Positions 36,550 to 46,390 of a stretch of 64,000 nucleotides of DNA are shown one piece after another. The stretch is taken from NCBI GenBank assembly GCA_023416735.1, contig JAEZGX010000030.1:1-64000 (forward strand), given 5' to 3'. A model generated the notes under the pieces. The model made no database searches, was not told where the DNA came from, and was given only the letters and a program-made list of their open reading frames with translations. This DNA is from Verrucomicrobiota bacterium. GTDB taxonomy: Bacteria; Verrucomicrobiota; Verrucomicrobiia; Opitutales; Opitutaceae. Both the position numbers and the translations under genes were made by a program. Each line of letters starts with the position of its first letter. Position 1 is the stretch's first letter.

Positions 36550-37512
36550 TTAAAACAGCTCCCCCTGCATCGCCTTCGACGGCGGTTGAGCCGCCTCCTT
36601 CGTCGTTCCGGCCGGCGTATCCGCTTTTTCACCACCCGCCGCCGCCCCGTAACGTTTCCGCGCCTCCACGCCGGTCGATTTCATCTCGAACTCGTCGAGC
36701 AATCTGAACAGCTCCTCCGGCTGCGGCGTCCGCCATTCCGGTTTCACCGCCGGCAAATTCAAATTCAACGTCGTCAGCTTCAAATTCGTCCTTAACCGAT
36801 CCGCGCTCGCCGCCACCGCGTCGCGAAAGCGCTCCGGTTTCAACTCCGCCGCTTTCTCCAGCACGCATTCCACGCTCCCGCCGCACTCCGCCAGCCATTT
36901 CGATGCCGTCTTCGGGCCGACGCCCTCCAATCCTGGGATGTTGTCCGACGTGTCGCCGACGAGCGCCAGATAGTGCGCAATCTGTTCCGGCGGCACGCCA
37001 AACTTCTCCCGCACGCCCGCGGCATCCAGCAAACGCCACCCGAGTTTCGGATTCGCCGATGGCGGCGGCAGCATGATCTTGATCTTCTCGTCGACGATCT
37101 GCGCGAAATCCTTGTCGCTCGAAACGATCAGCACCTCGTGACCCTGCTTTGCCAGGCTCACGGCCTCCGACGCCAGCAGGTCGTCGCTTTCCACGCCATC
37201 TTCCTCGATCCCCGCCAACCCCATCGCGCGGGTGAGCGCTTTAATCGGTTCAATCTGCTGCCGCAGCGGATCCGGCATCGGCTTCCGCTGCGCTTTGTAT
37301 TCAGCCAACAACTTCAACCGGTCCTGCGACTCGCCAAGATCGAAGAACACCAGCGTCGCGTCCGGCTTCTCCTGATCGATCAGTTTCCACAGCGATTTCA
37401 CCCATCCATGCAACGCTCCCGTCGGAAATCCTTTCGACGACGTCAGCTCCGGCAACGCATGGAAACACCGATACGCGAGATTGAAACCGTCGACCAGCAG
37501 CCATTTCGCCAT
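36550..37512 (-). CDS. Stand-alone 5'-3' exonuclease (PolA N-terminal/FEN type)
   Basis: 320 residues from ATG 37512 (MAKWLLVDGFNLAYRCFHAL). It corresponds to the 5'-nuclease domain of DNA polymerase I without the polymerase. Evidence: VDGFNLAYR with the first metal-binding Asp, TLVFFDLGESQDRLKLLAEYK, EEDGVESDDLLAS and VLIVSSDKDFAQIV with clustered acidic metal ligands. The helix-hairpin-helix DNA contact GDTSDNIPGLEGVGPKTASKWL lies near 190-215. It likely removes RNA primers or flaps. The C-terminal ~50 residues are Ala/Gly/Pro rich and end MQGELF, which resembles a sliding-clamp-binding tail (QGELF; inference). Divergent from the sensor-kinase gene. Confidence 0.92.
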   Translation of the reverse strand: MAKWLLVDGFNLAYRCFHALPELTSSKGFPTGALHGWVKSLWKLIDQEKPDATLVFFDLGESQDRLKLLAEYKAQRKPMPDPLRQQIEPIKALTRAMGLAGIEEDGVESDDLLASEAVSLAKQGHEVLIVSSDKDFAQIVDEKIKIMLPPPSANPKLGWRLLDAAGVREKFGVPPEQIAHYLALVGDTSDNIPGLEGVGPKTASKWLAECGGSVECVLEKAAELKPERFRDAVAASADRLRTNLKLTTLNLNLPAVKPEWRTPQPEELFRLLDEFEMKSTGVEARKRYGAAAGGEKADTPAGTTKEAAQPPSKAMQGELF

Positions 37513-37670
37513 GCGTCGAACACAGTCCCGCTCCCTCCTCAGGTCAAGTGGCCGCACATCTTCACGCTGTTACAGATTATTTGAGTTTACGCGGTTTGTG
37601 CCGATCACCGTCATACCGTCCTGCTCGGTCTCGCTCACCGCGTTTCCTTCCTCCCTTCGCCAGATTTCCA

Positions 37671-40600
37671 ATGCGTCTCACCCTGACGCGCTCGCTCTCC
37701 TCCTCCATCGCGTCCACCCGGTTCTTCGCGCTGCTCGCGGTCGCGGGATTCGTGTGCGCTGCCGTTTCGGCGTCGGCTCAAACCTTGCGCATCGGCGCAC
37801 CGCCCTCCGGCGTCCTCGAACGCGGCGTCCCGTCCTTCGCGGTGCGCAGCCCCGAGGCACTCGGCCTCACCCAACCTCCCACCGATCTTCGTCTCTTGCC
37901 CGACGGACGCGTCCTCGTTTTCGCGGCCCAACAGCTCGTGCTGGGCGACGGCGTTCGTTGGAAGGCATTCCGCGCCGCGCCCAACGAAGATCCCGTCACC
38001 GGCTCCAACATTGCGATCGATGACGACGGTTCGCTCTACGTGGGCGTCCGCGGCGGTTTCGCTCGCATCGTCTTCCAGGAAGACGGCACGTGGCGCCCCG
38101 CCTTCGCCCAATCGCTCGCCCCCGAAAACACCGGCGCTCCACCGGTCGCGCGGCGGGTGTTCGAATCGGGCCGCGAATGGTTCTGGCACAGCGGCAGCGG
38201 CACCGTGCGCCAGTGGCGACCCGGACAGGAGGTTCGCTCCATTGGCCGGGGCGACACGCTCGAACACGTTTTCACCTTCCGCGATCAACACTACATCGCC
38301 GATCGCACCACCGGCCGGCTCTCGCGTTTTAACCAACACGTCCCGCGCCCCGCCGAGGTCTTCGTCGAAGCTGAACCGAGCCAAACAATCACGTGCACTG
38401 TCCCTTTCGGCCCAGATCAACTCCTCGCGGGCACCTACGGCAGCGGCCTCAAGGTCTTCGACGGCGAACGCCTTCGCCCTTTTCGCCAGAACCGGCTGCT
38501 CGCGGGCGACCTGCGCATTAACAGTCTCTGCGAGACTGAGGGCGGCTACTTCGCCGCCGCCGTCGAAAATATCGGCATCGTTTTCTTCGATCGCAGCGGC
38601 GCCACCATCCAGGTCCTCGATCGCAGTTTCGACCACCGCCTTGCTCATGTCCGCCGGCTTGTTCCCGCTCCCGGCGGAATCCTCTGGGGCTTGCTCAGCG
38701 ACGGAGTCCTGCAGGTCGAATTCCCCTCCCGCATCTCCCACTTCGAACAGCTGATCGGCACCGGCGGGGCGAGCGCGTATCCACATCGGCACGACGGAAA
38801 ACTCTGGCTCATGGCCGATGGGAGTATCTTGCGCGGAGACTACGACGAGGATCGGCGCCTCAAAGGTTTCGTCCGCGACACTCCCGCCGGGCTCTTCGCC
38901 TTCACCTTTTCGACCGCCCTGGGCCTGCCGGTCACCGGCACTGAAAAGGGTCTCTACGTGCGCACCGACACGGGTTGGGTGCAGACCCCCTCCGAAATCA
39001 CCCACCCTCGAGTGCTCAACGTCGACCCCATCGACGGCCGCTGGCTTTACGGCGCCGTCAACGAGGTCGGTTGGCTCCGCCGTGACGGTGCCGGCTTTTC
39101 CGCCGAACGGCATGTCATTCCCGAACTGGGCACCGTCTACAACTCCGTCGCCGATACTGACGGCGGCGTCTGGCTCGAACTCGGTTCCAGTCGCGCCGCG
39201 CACCTGCGTCTTGAGCAGGGAAAACCGCTCGTCGACATCTTCGATCATCGCCATGGGCTCCCCGAGGGCTGGGTGCAATGCTTCGAACTCGACGGCGCCA
39301 TTCGCTTCAACGTCGGCGGGCAAATTATGCGCTTCAACCGCATCGACCGTCGCTTCGAACGCGACGCCGCGTTTCACGAGCGTTTCTCCGATCTTCGCGA
39401 CATCGTCGGCCGTCCCGCGCGCGACGCGTGGGGCCGGATCTGGATCGCCGCAAACGGGCGCGTCCAGGTGCTCGACGATTCCGACGGCACTTTGCGCAAC
39501 CTTCACGAAAAGATCCCCGCCGGCCTCATGCCGTATTTCTTCACGTTCGAAGACGAGGGCGTGGTCTGGATGCACACGGATCGCCGTTTCGCCCGCTACG
39601 ATCCCGCTCTGCTCACTCCGGATCCCGAACCGCTGCGCGCGCTCATCACGCATGTCGAACTGCCCGCCAGCGCCCGCACCTTGTATCCCGCGACGGATCC
39701 GCTCTCGCTGCCGTTTTCCGACAATTCCCTCGTCGCCCACTTCGTGACGCCGCACCAATCGTTCGGCACCACGGTGACTTTCGACGTCCAACTCGAGGGC
39801 ACGGGCGGCGGTTGGGTTTCGCTCGGCACCGCCGGCTCCGCCGCCTTCAACCGTCTCGCCGCCGGCAACTACACGCTCCATGTGCGACCCAGCGACGGCA
39901 GCCGCATCGGCCACGCCTCCTCTTTCGCGTTCTCCATCTCGCCGCCGTGGTATCGCACGACTTACGCGTATGCCGCTTACGCCCTGGGCGCGGCTGGTCT
40001 CGTGCTCCTGGCGGGCCGAGTCTTCTCCTACCTGCAACGTCGCGAAAACCTCCGCCTCGAGCGGCTCGTCGCTCAACGCACCCACGAACTCAACGCCACC
40101 ACCGGACGCCTCGCCAGCCAGGTCGAGGAAATCCAAATCCTCTCCCAAGCCATCGCCCAAAGCCCCGTCGCCGTCTTCATCGCCAAACCCGACGGCACCA
40201 TTGTCTTCGCCAATCCACGCGCGTGTGAACTTACTGGATACACGCCCGACGAGCTCAAAGGCCGCAACGCGCTCTCCCTTCGCGCCCCGTCGACCTTGCC
40301 TGCCATCCTCGAAGAACTCGCCGCGACCGTCCGCTCCGGCGATTCCTGGCGCGGCGAACTTTCCAATCGCACCAAGACCGGCAACATCGTTCACGTTCGC
40401 TCGATGGTGGCGCCCATCCGCAGCGCGGACGGGCAGGTTCGCCACCACCTGATTCTCGAGGAAGACATCACCGGCTGGCTGGCCGAACAGGAGCGCCGTC
40501 GCCGCCTCGAGAGCCGTCTGTTGCAGGCTCAAAAGCTGGAGAGCATCGGCACCCTCGCGGGCGGAATCGCTCACGACTTCAACAACATCCTCACCGCCAT

Positions 40601-41669
40601 CCTCGGCTACAACGAACTCGCTCGTCTCTCCGCTCGCGAGAACGTCGAACTGCACCGCGATCTCGACCAGGTTCATTCTGCCGGCCTCCGCGCGAAAGAT
40701 CTCGTCAGCCAGATCCTCACCTTCTCCCGTCGCGGCAACACCCGCCTGTCCCCGCTCGATCTCGCCGCGCCGGTTCGCGAAGCGCTGAAACTCGTGCGCG
40801 CCTCCACCCCCGCCACGATCGAAATCGTCGCCGACGTCCAAAGCGGACACGTGCTGGCCGACTCCACTCAGATCCAGCAGATCGTCTTGAATCTCTGCAC
40901 CAACGCCATTCACGCCATGCGACAACGCCCCGGTCGTCTCGAGGTGAGCGTAAAGCCGATCGACGTTTGCCGAAACCTCGCCGCGGAAATCCCGCACCTG
41001 CATCCCGGACCCACCATGCGTCTCGCGATCTCCGATCAGGGCGAAGGCATGGACCAGTCGATGCTCGATCGCGTCTTCGATCCTTTCTTCACCACCAAAC
41101 AACAGGGCGAAGGCACCGGGCTCGGTCTCTCCATCGTTCAGGGAATCGTCACCGGCCACAACGCCGCCATGCGCGTCAACAGCGTTCCAAGCCAGGGCAC
41201 CTGTTTCGAAATCTACTTCCCGCTCACCGACGAAAACGCCCCCGCGCACTCGATCCTCGCCGCCGCCCCTCGCGGCGAACGTCAGCGCATCCTCATCGTG
41301 GACGACGAGCCTTCCGTCGCCTCCTTCATCGGTTCCCGTCTCGAACAACTCGGCTTCGTTCCCACCATCATGCACGACCCGCGAGTCGTGTTGAACGCGA
41401 TCATCGACCAACCCGACGAGTATCACGCGTTGGTGACCGATCTCACGATGCCGCACATCACCGGCGCCGATCTCCTCCTTCAGCTCCGCTCACTCGGCAT
41501 CCGCCTTCCTGCCGTCATCATCACCGGATACGGCCGCGACGCCGTCCGTGCCAAAATCGAGGCGATTCCCGCCTGCGTCGTCCTCCCCAAACCTTTCGAT
41601 GGGGACGACCTCGCCCGCGCCCTCGATTACGTATTGAAACTCTCGATTCAGCCGAGCGCCACCTCTTAA
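37671..41669 (+). CDS. Hybrid sensor histidine kinase/response regulator with periplasmic propeller
   Basis: 1332 residues from ATG 37671. Signal peptide ~1-37 (FFALLAVAGFVCAAVSASAQ). A periplasmic beta-propeller of two-component-regulator type spans ~45-665 (LRLLPDGRVLVFAAQQ, FDHRHGLPEGWVQC), then a Y_Y_Y domain ~680-760 (FDVQLEGTGGGWVSLG, LAAGNYTLHVRPSD). One membrane helix ~763-785 is followed by a coiled-coil linker and a PAS domain ~830-930 (FANPRACELTGYTPDELKG). HisKA has phospho-acceptor H968 in GGIAHDFNNILTAILGYNE. HATPase ~1065-1190 has FTTKQQGEGTGLGLSIVQG, and a C-terminal receiver ~1205-1325 has D1257 in VTDLTMP. The layout resembles polysaccharide-sensing hybrid systems of Bacteroidetes but lacks an AraC output domain. 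The receiver probably relays to another protein. Ligand unknown. Confidence 0.95.
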   Translation: MRLTLTRSLSSSIASTRFFALLAVAGFVCAAVSASAQTLRIGAPPSGVLERGVPSFAVRSPEALGLTQPPTDLRLLPDGRVLVFAAQQLVLGDGVRWKAFRAAPNEDPVTGSNIAIDDDGSLYVGVRGGFARIVFQEDGTWRPAFAQSLAPENTGAPPVARRVFESGREWFWHSGSGTVRQWRPGQEVRSIGRGDTLEHVFTFRDQHYIADRTTGRLSRFNQHVPRPAEVFVEAEPSQTITCTVPFGPDQLLAGTYGSGLKVFDGERLRPFRQNRLLAGDLRINSLCETEGGYFAAAVENIGIVFFDRSGATIQVLDRSFDHRLAHVRRLVPAPGGILWGLLSDGVLQVEFPSRISHFEQLIGTGGASAYPHRHDGKLWLMADGSILRGDYDEDRRLKGFVRDTPAGLFAFTFSTALGLPVTGTEKGLYVRTDTGWVQTPSEITHPRVLNVDPIDGRWLYGAVNEVGWLRRDGAGFSAERHVIPELGTVYNSVADTDGGVWLELGSSRAAHLRLEQGKPLVDIFDHRHGLPEGWVQCFELDGAIRFNVGGQIMRFNRIDRRFERDAAFHERFSDLRDIVGRPARDAWGRIWIAANGRVQVLDDSDGTLRNLHEKIPAGLMPYFFTFEDEGVVWMHTDRRFARYDPALLTPDPEPLRALITHVELPASARTLYPATDPLSLPFSDNSLVAHFVTPHQSFGTTVTFDVQLEGTGGGWVSLGTAGSAAFNRLAAGNYTLHVRPSDGSRIGHASSFAFSISPPWYRTTYAYAAYALGAAGLVLLAGRVFSYLQRRENLRLERLVAQRTHELNATTGRLASQVEEIQILSQAIAQSPVAVFIAKPDGTIVFANPRACELTGYTPDELKGRNALSLRAPSTLPAILEELAATVRSGDSWRGELSNRTKTGNIVHVRSMVAPIRSADGQVRHHLILEEDITGWLAEQERRRRLESRLLQAQKLESIGTLAGGIAHDFNNILTAILGYNELARLSARENVELHRDLDQVHSAGLRAKDLVSQILTFSRRGNTRLSPLDLAAPVREALKLVRASTPATIEIVADVQSGHVLADSTQIQQIVLNLCTNAIHAMRQRPGRLEVSVKPIDVCRNLAAEIPHLHPGPTMRLAISDQGEGMDQSMLDRVFDPFFTTKQQGEGTGLGLSIVQGIVTGHNAAMRVNSVPSQGTCFEIYFPLTDENAPAHSILAAAPRGERQRILIVDDEPSVASFIGSRLEQLGFVPTIMHDPRVVLNAIIDQPDEYHALVTDLTMPHITGADLLLQLRSLGIRLPAVIITGYGRDAVRAKIEAIPACVVLPKPFDGDDLARALDYVLKLSIQPSATS

Positions 41670-41694
41670 CCGAGCGCGCGCGTCGCCCGCTCCG

Positions 41695-42759
41695 TTAGTC
41701 GCGATTCAGCCGCTGCTGCGCTTCGATCGCGCGCTGCGTCAACTGGCCGGCCTTCTCGACTTCCACCAACTCCTCCACCGCCGCGATCGCCGGGGTGCCC
41801 GCGTCTCGCATTTTCCGATACGCGGCCAACACGGCCTTCCATCCCGCGAGCACGTCTTCCTTCCGCTCCCCGCTGGTCAGCTGCGCTTTCGCATTCGCGC
41901 CCAAATACGCCGCCAGCAGCAGCGCCGACGCTTGCTGCGCCTCTTCGTCGTCTTCCGGAATTTCCATCACCCAGGGCGCCACCTCGCGGGTGAGCGTCAG
42001 CGCCACCTCTTCACTCTGCTCGACAAATCGTATCACCACCCCCGCCGCTTGTCCCGCGCTCGGTCCCGCCACCTCCTCATCCAAAATTTCCAGCGCCGCC
42101 ATGAACTCATCCCGCGTCGGCGTCGCTTCCACCGGCGCGTATTGCGCCGCCACCTCTCCGAAATGGCCGTCGAGCCGGTCCCGATTGGCCGTCAACAGGC
42201 CGATCACAAAGCGCTTCAAATCCGCAATGCCTTCATCCAACGGACTGCGCGCATAAGTATAACGCACCTTCAAGATCGTCCCGCGATATCCGGTCAGCCC
42301 CGAGATTGTGATCAACACCTGGCCTTTCATCACAATGCGGTGCGCTACGATCGTCGCGAGCCCGTTGCCACTCGGCTCTTCGCGAATCACCGCCGACGGC
42401 AGAATCTCTTCCACTTCCCCGCCGCGTTCCTTCCAGACTTCCCTCAACTCCGCCGACGTCTGCGCCGTCAGCCGCAGCATCACTTCGCTGTCCCCACCGG
42501 TCGGAAGATCCGTCACTCCGCCGCCATACGCATATGCCGTCAGCGTTTTCTGCTGATCGTTCGTGTAGCTCACTGAGACCCCGAGCTCCGCTTGTTCATA
42601 AACATGCTCACCCGTTCGCACCCATCCTCCGCACTCATCGGGAAACTCCAGTCCTGTTCTCGGCTCCACATACGGCGCGGCTCCGACGCCGCCCACCAGC
42701 GCCCAAACCATCACGCACACCACCAGCATTCGCATCGTCACGCGCGAACGCTGACCCAT
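41695..42759 (-). CDS. Secreted protein at the end of the pilus-like operon
   Basis: 354 residues from ATG 42759; ATG at residue 9 or 11 would give a more typical signal peptide (MLVVCVMVWALVGGVGAA). The mature protein begins YVEPRTGLEFPDECGGW and is acidic and mixed alpha-beta, with no membrane segment. I recognise no domain. It follows the secretin gene at a 42-base gap on the same strand, so it is likely cotranscribed and periplasmic. Whether it corresponds to a component of the Akkermansia pilus-like cluster (for example Amuc_1102) I cannot tell by eye. It converges with the hybrid kinase gene. Confidence 0.75.
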   Translation of the reverse strand: MGQRSRVTMRMLVVCVMVWALVGGVGAAPYVEPRTGLEFPDECGGWVRTGEHVYEQAELGVSVSYTNDQQKTLTAYAYGGGVTDLPTGGDSEVMLRLTAQTSAELREVWKERGGEVEEILPSAVIREEPSGNGLATIVAHRIVMKGQVLITISGLTGYRGTILKVRYTYARSPLDEGIADLKRFVIGLLTANRDRLDGHFGEVAAQYAPVEATPTRDEFMAALEILDEEVAGPSAGQAAGVVIRFVEQSEEVALTLTREVAPWVMEIPEDDEEAQQASALLLAAYLGANAKAQLTSGERKEDVLAGWKAVLAAYRKMRDAGTPAIAAVEELVEVEKAGQLTQRAIEAQQRLNRD

Positions 42760-42801
42760 TCTTTCGCACTCGCACGCGCAAAATCCACGTCCCCGCCGCC
42801 G

Positions 42802-44838
42802 CTACTCCCGCTCTTCGCTGCCACCGGGAGTTACGATCGAGGGATTCCGATACGCCGAATTTGCGGTCACTTCCCGCAAGTGCTGCTTCTTCGGCGAGCC
42901 GCCCGGACTCACCAGATTCGCCGTCACAAAGATCAACAGATTTCGTTTCTGCGCGCTTTCGCCTTTCGACCGAAACGCGCGCCCCAAAAAGGGGAGATCT
43001 CCCAAGATCGGCACTTTGTCGTTCACTTTCTTCACCTCTTCGCGCGTCAAGCCGCCCATCACCAGCGTCGCACCATCCCAAATTGTCACCTTCGTCGAAA
43101 TGTCCCGCACCGAAAAAATCGGCTGATAAAATCCTGACGGCACCGTCACCGTCGTGCTCCCCGAAATCGCGATGCTCGGCCCGCCGTATTCCACAAATCC
43201 ATCGAACTCCGTCACCCGCGGATTCAGATCCAAGCTGATGCTGTAATCGTCTTCTTCAACCGTCGGCGTCACCCGCAACTCCACCCCGACATTCCGCGCC
43301 GTAAACTCCTGCGGCGTCCCCGCCGTGATCGCCACGCCCGCCGACCCGCCACCGCTCGCGCTCCCCGTTCCCACTTGGCTTTGGGTCTGCCCGAAACTCT
43401 GCGGATAGCGCATTTCTTGCGCGACCGTGATCGTCGCCGGATTCCCCGACAGCACCGTCACTTTTGGCGCACTCAATAAATCCGTCCCTTGCTGCTGCGA
43501 CAACGCCCGCACCACCGCATTCACATCGAACTCTCCAATCACGCCCGCAATCGTCGCCAGCGGTCCCGCACCCAACGCCAGATCCGGCGCCCCTGGAATC
43601 CGCGGCGCATTGTTCACGATCGGAATGTTGATCTCCTGCTGCGTCGCCTCCTCGCCTTCATCCTGCACGCCATTGTTGTTCGCATCGTTGAAAGCCCGCG
43701 GTCGCACAATCCTCCCTTGCTGATTCGAGATCGAGTTGCTGAACGCCGTCGAGAGAGCGCGCGCATTCGTCGCATAAACCGCCTGCGCTCCCGCATTCCG
43801 CTGCGTCGTCTTCGTCGAAAGATTCCAATTCACCCCCAGCTCCTCGAGCGCCCCTTCCTGCACTTCCATGAACTTCGCCTCGATCTCCACCTGCCGGACG
43901 TCGTTGTAGCGATTCAGGATGTTGCGAATCCGATCCAGATTTCGCGCCGTGTGCGTGACGATCAGCGCCGATCCATCGAACGCCAGACTCGACCCCGGCG
44001 TGCCATCGAAATTTACGCCCGCCTGCTGAAGAAACCCGCGAATCCCCGCCCCTTCCACCCCGACTGCCGCCGTAGGTTCATTGCTCGCGCCCGCCGAAGA
44101 AAACGGATCGACCCGCACCTCCGCCGCGCCCGCGCCTGTCATCCGCAACACCGTCGCCCGCGCCACCGGAAAAAACGCCGTCTCCAACGCCGTCGTCTCG
44201 CCTCCCGGCCGCACCACCACCGCGTCCGCCTGCACCTCGTATTGATACCCCACCGCTTCGGTCACGAAATCCAGCACGCGTCTCAAGGTCGTATTCCGCA
44301 ACGCGATCGTCACCGTCGGCGCCTTGTTCGCCGGATCGAGCAACACGATGTTCACGCCGCGCGGCAACGCGTCCGGTTCGTCGACCTCCTCCGCGATTGC
44401 ACTGAGCGCCGTCACCACCTGCCCGATCTCCACTCGCGTGAAATTCACGTGCGGCACCACGATCCGATTCAGCTTTTCCTCAAGCGGCGCCGCCCGGGCC
44501 GACCTCGCCACGTCACGCCCGCGTTCCACAAACACCCGCGGCCGCTCCCAACTCCGCGCCACCTCCGCCAATAATTCCTCGCGCGTCCGTTCGCGCCGAT
44601 TCGATCCACTCAAATTTTCCGCCCTCTCGATCCTTCGCAGAAACTCGTTCGCGTCGCTATTCCCCGGTTCCCGCTCCAACAACGCCTCTAAGCTCGCTCG
44701 CGCCGCCGCATAATCTCCGGCCAAAAACTGCGCTCTCCCTTTCGCCAAATCCGCATCCGTCTGCGCCGTCGCGCCAGGCGCCACCCACAAACCTAGCATC
44801 CACACGACAAAATTAAGCCGAAGCTGGATCGTTCTCAT
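42802..44838 (-). CDS. Secretin of type IV pilus/type II secretion type, Amuc_1098-like
   Basis: 678 residues. Signal peptide ~1-25 (WMLGLWVAPGATAQ), then a short TPR-like stretch ~30-75 (AKGRAQFLAGDYAAARASLE). N-domains ~120-300 include VTIALRNTTLRRVLDFVTEAV (STN-like) and ALIVTHTARNLDRIRNILNR. The secretin core ~310-655 has VEIEAKFMEVQEGALEELGV, LLSAPKVTVLSGNPATITVA, VGVELRVTPTVEEDDYSISL and the hallmark VPILGDLPFLGRAF followed by LIFVTANLV. It forms the outer-membrane ring of a pilus or secretion machine. The neighbouring PilM/N- and PilO-like genes support a pilus-type system. It starts 7 bases after the PilO-like gene. Confidence 0.93.
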   Translation of the reverse strand: MRTIQLRLNFVVWMLGLWVAPGATAQTDADLAKGRAQFLAGDYAAARASLEALLEREPGNSDANEFLRRIERAENLSGSNRRERTREELLAEVARSWERPRVFVERGRDVARSARAAPLEEKLNRIVVPHVNFTRVEIGQVVTALSAIAEEVDEPDALPRGVNIVLLDPANKAPTVTIALRNTTLRRVLDFVTEAVGYQYEVQADAVVVRPGGETTALETAFFPVARATVLRMTGAGAAEVRVDPFSSAGASNEPTAAVGVEGAGIRGFLQQAGVNFDGTPGSSLAFDGSALIVTHTARNLDRIRNILNRYNDVRQVEIEAKFMEVQEGALEELGVNWNLSTKTTQRNAGAQAVYATNARALSTAFSNSISNQQGRIVRPRAFNDANNNGVQDEGEEATQQEINIPIVNNAPRIPGAPDLALGAGPLATIAGVIGEFDVNAVVRALSQQQGTDLLSAPKVTVLSGNPATITVAQEMRYPQSFGQTQSQVGTGSASGGGSAGVAITAGTPQEFTARNVGVELRVTPTVEEDDYSISLDLNPRVTEFDGFVEYGGPSIAISGSTTVTVPSGFYQPIFSVRDISTKVTIWDGATLVMGGLTREEVKKVNDKVPILGDLPFLGRAFRSKGESAQKRNLLIFVTANLVSPGGSPKKQHLREVTANSAYRNPSIVTPGGSEERE

Positions 44839-44845
44839 AAGTTCA

Positions 44846-46390
44846 TTACCGGGCGCTCGTCAGCCGTCGCACGGCCTCCACTTTCCCCTCGCCCACGACC
44901 GCCAGTTCGATCGCCGGTGGCGATTGTTCGATGCGGATCACGCGATACGTAGCTTCATCGCCTGCAATTTCATCCCCCACGCGCACGACGCGTTCCTCGT
45001 CCCCACCGATCCGCTTCACCACCGCCACCGGATCCGACACCCACGTCCGTTCCACATTCGTCAGCCAAACGGTTTCACCCGTGCGTTCATCGCGCACCTT
45101 CGCTTTCGCCACCGGAACATTGACCGCCATGCTCTCCGGCCAAGCGCGCTCCGCTCGCTCCACCACCAGCGTTTCGATCGCCACCTCCAATCCCGCCAAA
45201 CGCTTTCCCGCCCCCGCCAACACCACGCCCATCGTCTCCGCATCTTCAAACACGCCCCTTTCGCCTTCGCCGGTTTCAACAAACCCGACCAATTGCACTC
45301 GAAACGGCTCCACCTTCGTCCGCACCAACTCGAACATCTCCGCCACCGGCGTATCCAAACTTCCGATTCGCTCCCTCTGAACCCCGATCGCCCGCCGCGC
45401 ACTCAACCGGCCCAGCGCGGCATCATAGAAAATTTCCGGCGGCGTGAACACGTCGTAGCCCCACTCCGCATCTCCGTTCACGACCGGCGATTCCCACCGC
45501 GCCGCGGCCACGCTTTCCGCCCTCTCTTCACTCCGCCCGCCCCCGATCGACGCAAGCTCTCCTCCGTTTACCACATCGAGCCTCTCCACGGTCACAGAAA
45601 ACTCCGACCCTCCGCTCGTCACGACCTGTCCCTCCTCTGAGGCGCCCGCCGCTCTGACCGGCTCCACCTCCACGGACGTCACCGCCAGCGGAAACTCCGC
45701 TCCGGCAAGTCGATTCAACAGCTCCCGCAGCACCTCCGTCCGTCCGACGAATCTCACCCGGTATCCCGTCGCACCGATATCGCTCGCCCCAAGCGACCAA
45801 CGTCGATCCACGCCAAAAGTATCCATCTCCTGCATACGTCGTTCGTTTCCCTCCGACTCGCTTCGCTCGCACCCAACGAGTTCGTCCGGCCCCGCCTCGA
45901 ACAACGTCAACAACACTTCCTCGGCCAGCTCGCGCTGCCGCATCACTTCCACGATCCGCTCCCGGCTCGGCCCCACCGTCGTAAATTCCGCAAACCCGAA
46001 CCGCTCTCCGTCCTTCACTTTCACACCCCTCGCCGCCGCCCGTTCCCGCATGCGCTCCACAAAATCCGCCAATTCGAAAAACGCCTCCTCCGCGCGCAAT
46101 GTCACCTCCGCTTCCCGTTCAACTCGTCCCAGCCGCGACGCTCCCCACCACCGCTCGATCTCTGCTCGGCGTGCCTTCATCCCGCCTTCGATCGCCGCCA
46201 ATCTTTCTTCCATCAGCACCACGTTCCCAGCCAAGGCCTGCCGTTCGCGCTCCTTCAACCGAAGCTCGTTTCGCGCGCGTGCCCACGTTTCCGCTTCCCT
46301 CCACACCATGATCGACGCTCCTACGACGCACGTCACCACCACAACCGTTCCCGTCGTCTTCCACCCCGGCCGCCGACGCGCCGGCATCAT
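44846..46390 (-). CDS. PilO-like inner-membrane pilus protein, Amuc_1100-like, with extended C-terminus
   Basis: 514 residues from ATG 46390, which overlaps the PilM/N stop (ATGA). One membrane helix lies near 14-32 (TGTVVVVTCVVGASIMVW). A coiled coil ~35-75 (RNELRLKERERQALAGNVVL) follows, then two alpha-beta PilO-like halves. One has FFELADFVERMRERAAARGV and the other LRELLNRLAGAEFPLAVTSVEVE. The last ~80 residues (VWLTNVERTWVSDPVAVVK, VVRVGDEIAGDEATYRVIR, IELAVVGEGKVE) look like a separate beta-rich, PilP/GspC-like domain. Akkermansia Amuc_1100 is ~317 residues and its neighbour Amuc_1099 is separate, so this may be a fusion of both functions (inference). It likely bridges the PilM/N platform and the secretin. 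Confidence 0.8.
   Translation of the reverse strand: MMPARRRPGWKTTGTVVVVTCVVGASIMVWREAETWARARNELRLKERERQALAGNVVLMEERLAAIEGGMKARRAEIERWWGASRLGRVEREAEVTLRAEEAFFELADFVERMRERAAARGVKVKDGERFGFAEFTTVGPSRERIVEVMRQRELAEEVLLTLFEAGPDELVGCERSESEGNERRMQEMDTFGVDRRWSLGASDIGATGYRVRFVGRTEVLRELLNRLAGAEFPLAVTSVEVEPVRAAGASEEGQVVTSGGSEFSVTVERLDVVNGGELASIGGGRSEERAESVAAARWESPVVNGDAEWGYDVFTPPEIFYDAALGRLSARRAIGVQRERIGSLDTPVAEMFELVRTKVEPFRVQLVGFVETGEGERGVFEDAETMGVVLAGAGKRLAGLEVAIETLVVERAERAWPESMAVNVPVAKAKVRDERTGETVWLTNVERTWVSDPVAVVKRIGGDEERVVRVGDEIAGDEATYRVIRIEQSPPAIELAVVGEGKVEAVRRLTSAR

Noticed and set aside
37635..41456. A 1273-codon open frame antisense to the hybrid sensor kinase
   Set aside because: It is the mirror of a gene with many recognisable domains. 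High GC and C-ending codons suppress stops on the opposite strand. Its composition (Glu/Gly/Val/Ala repeats) has no family motif.
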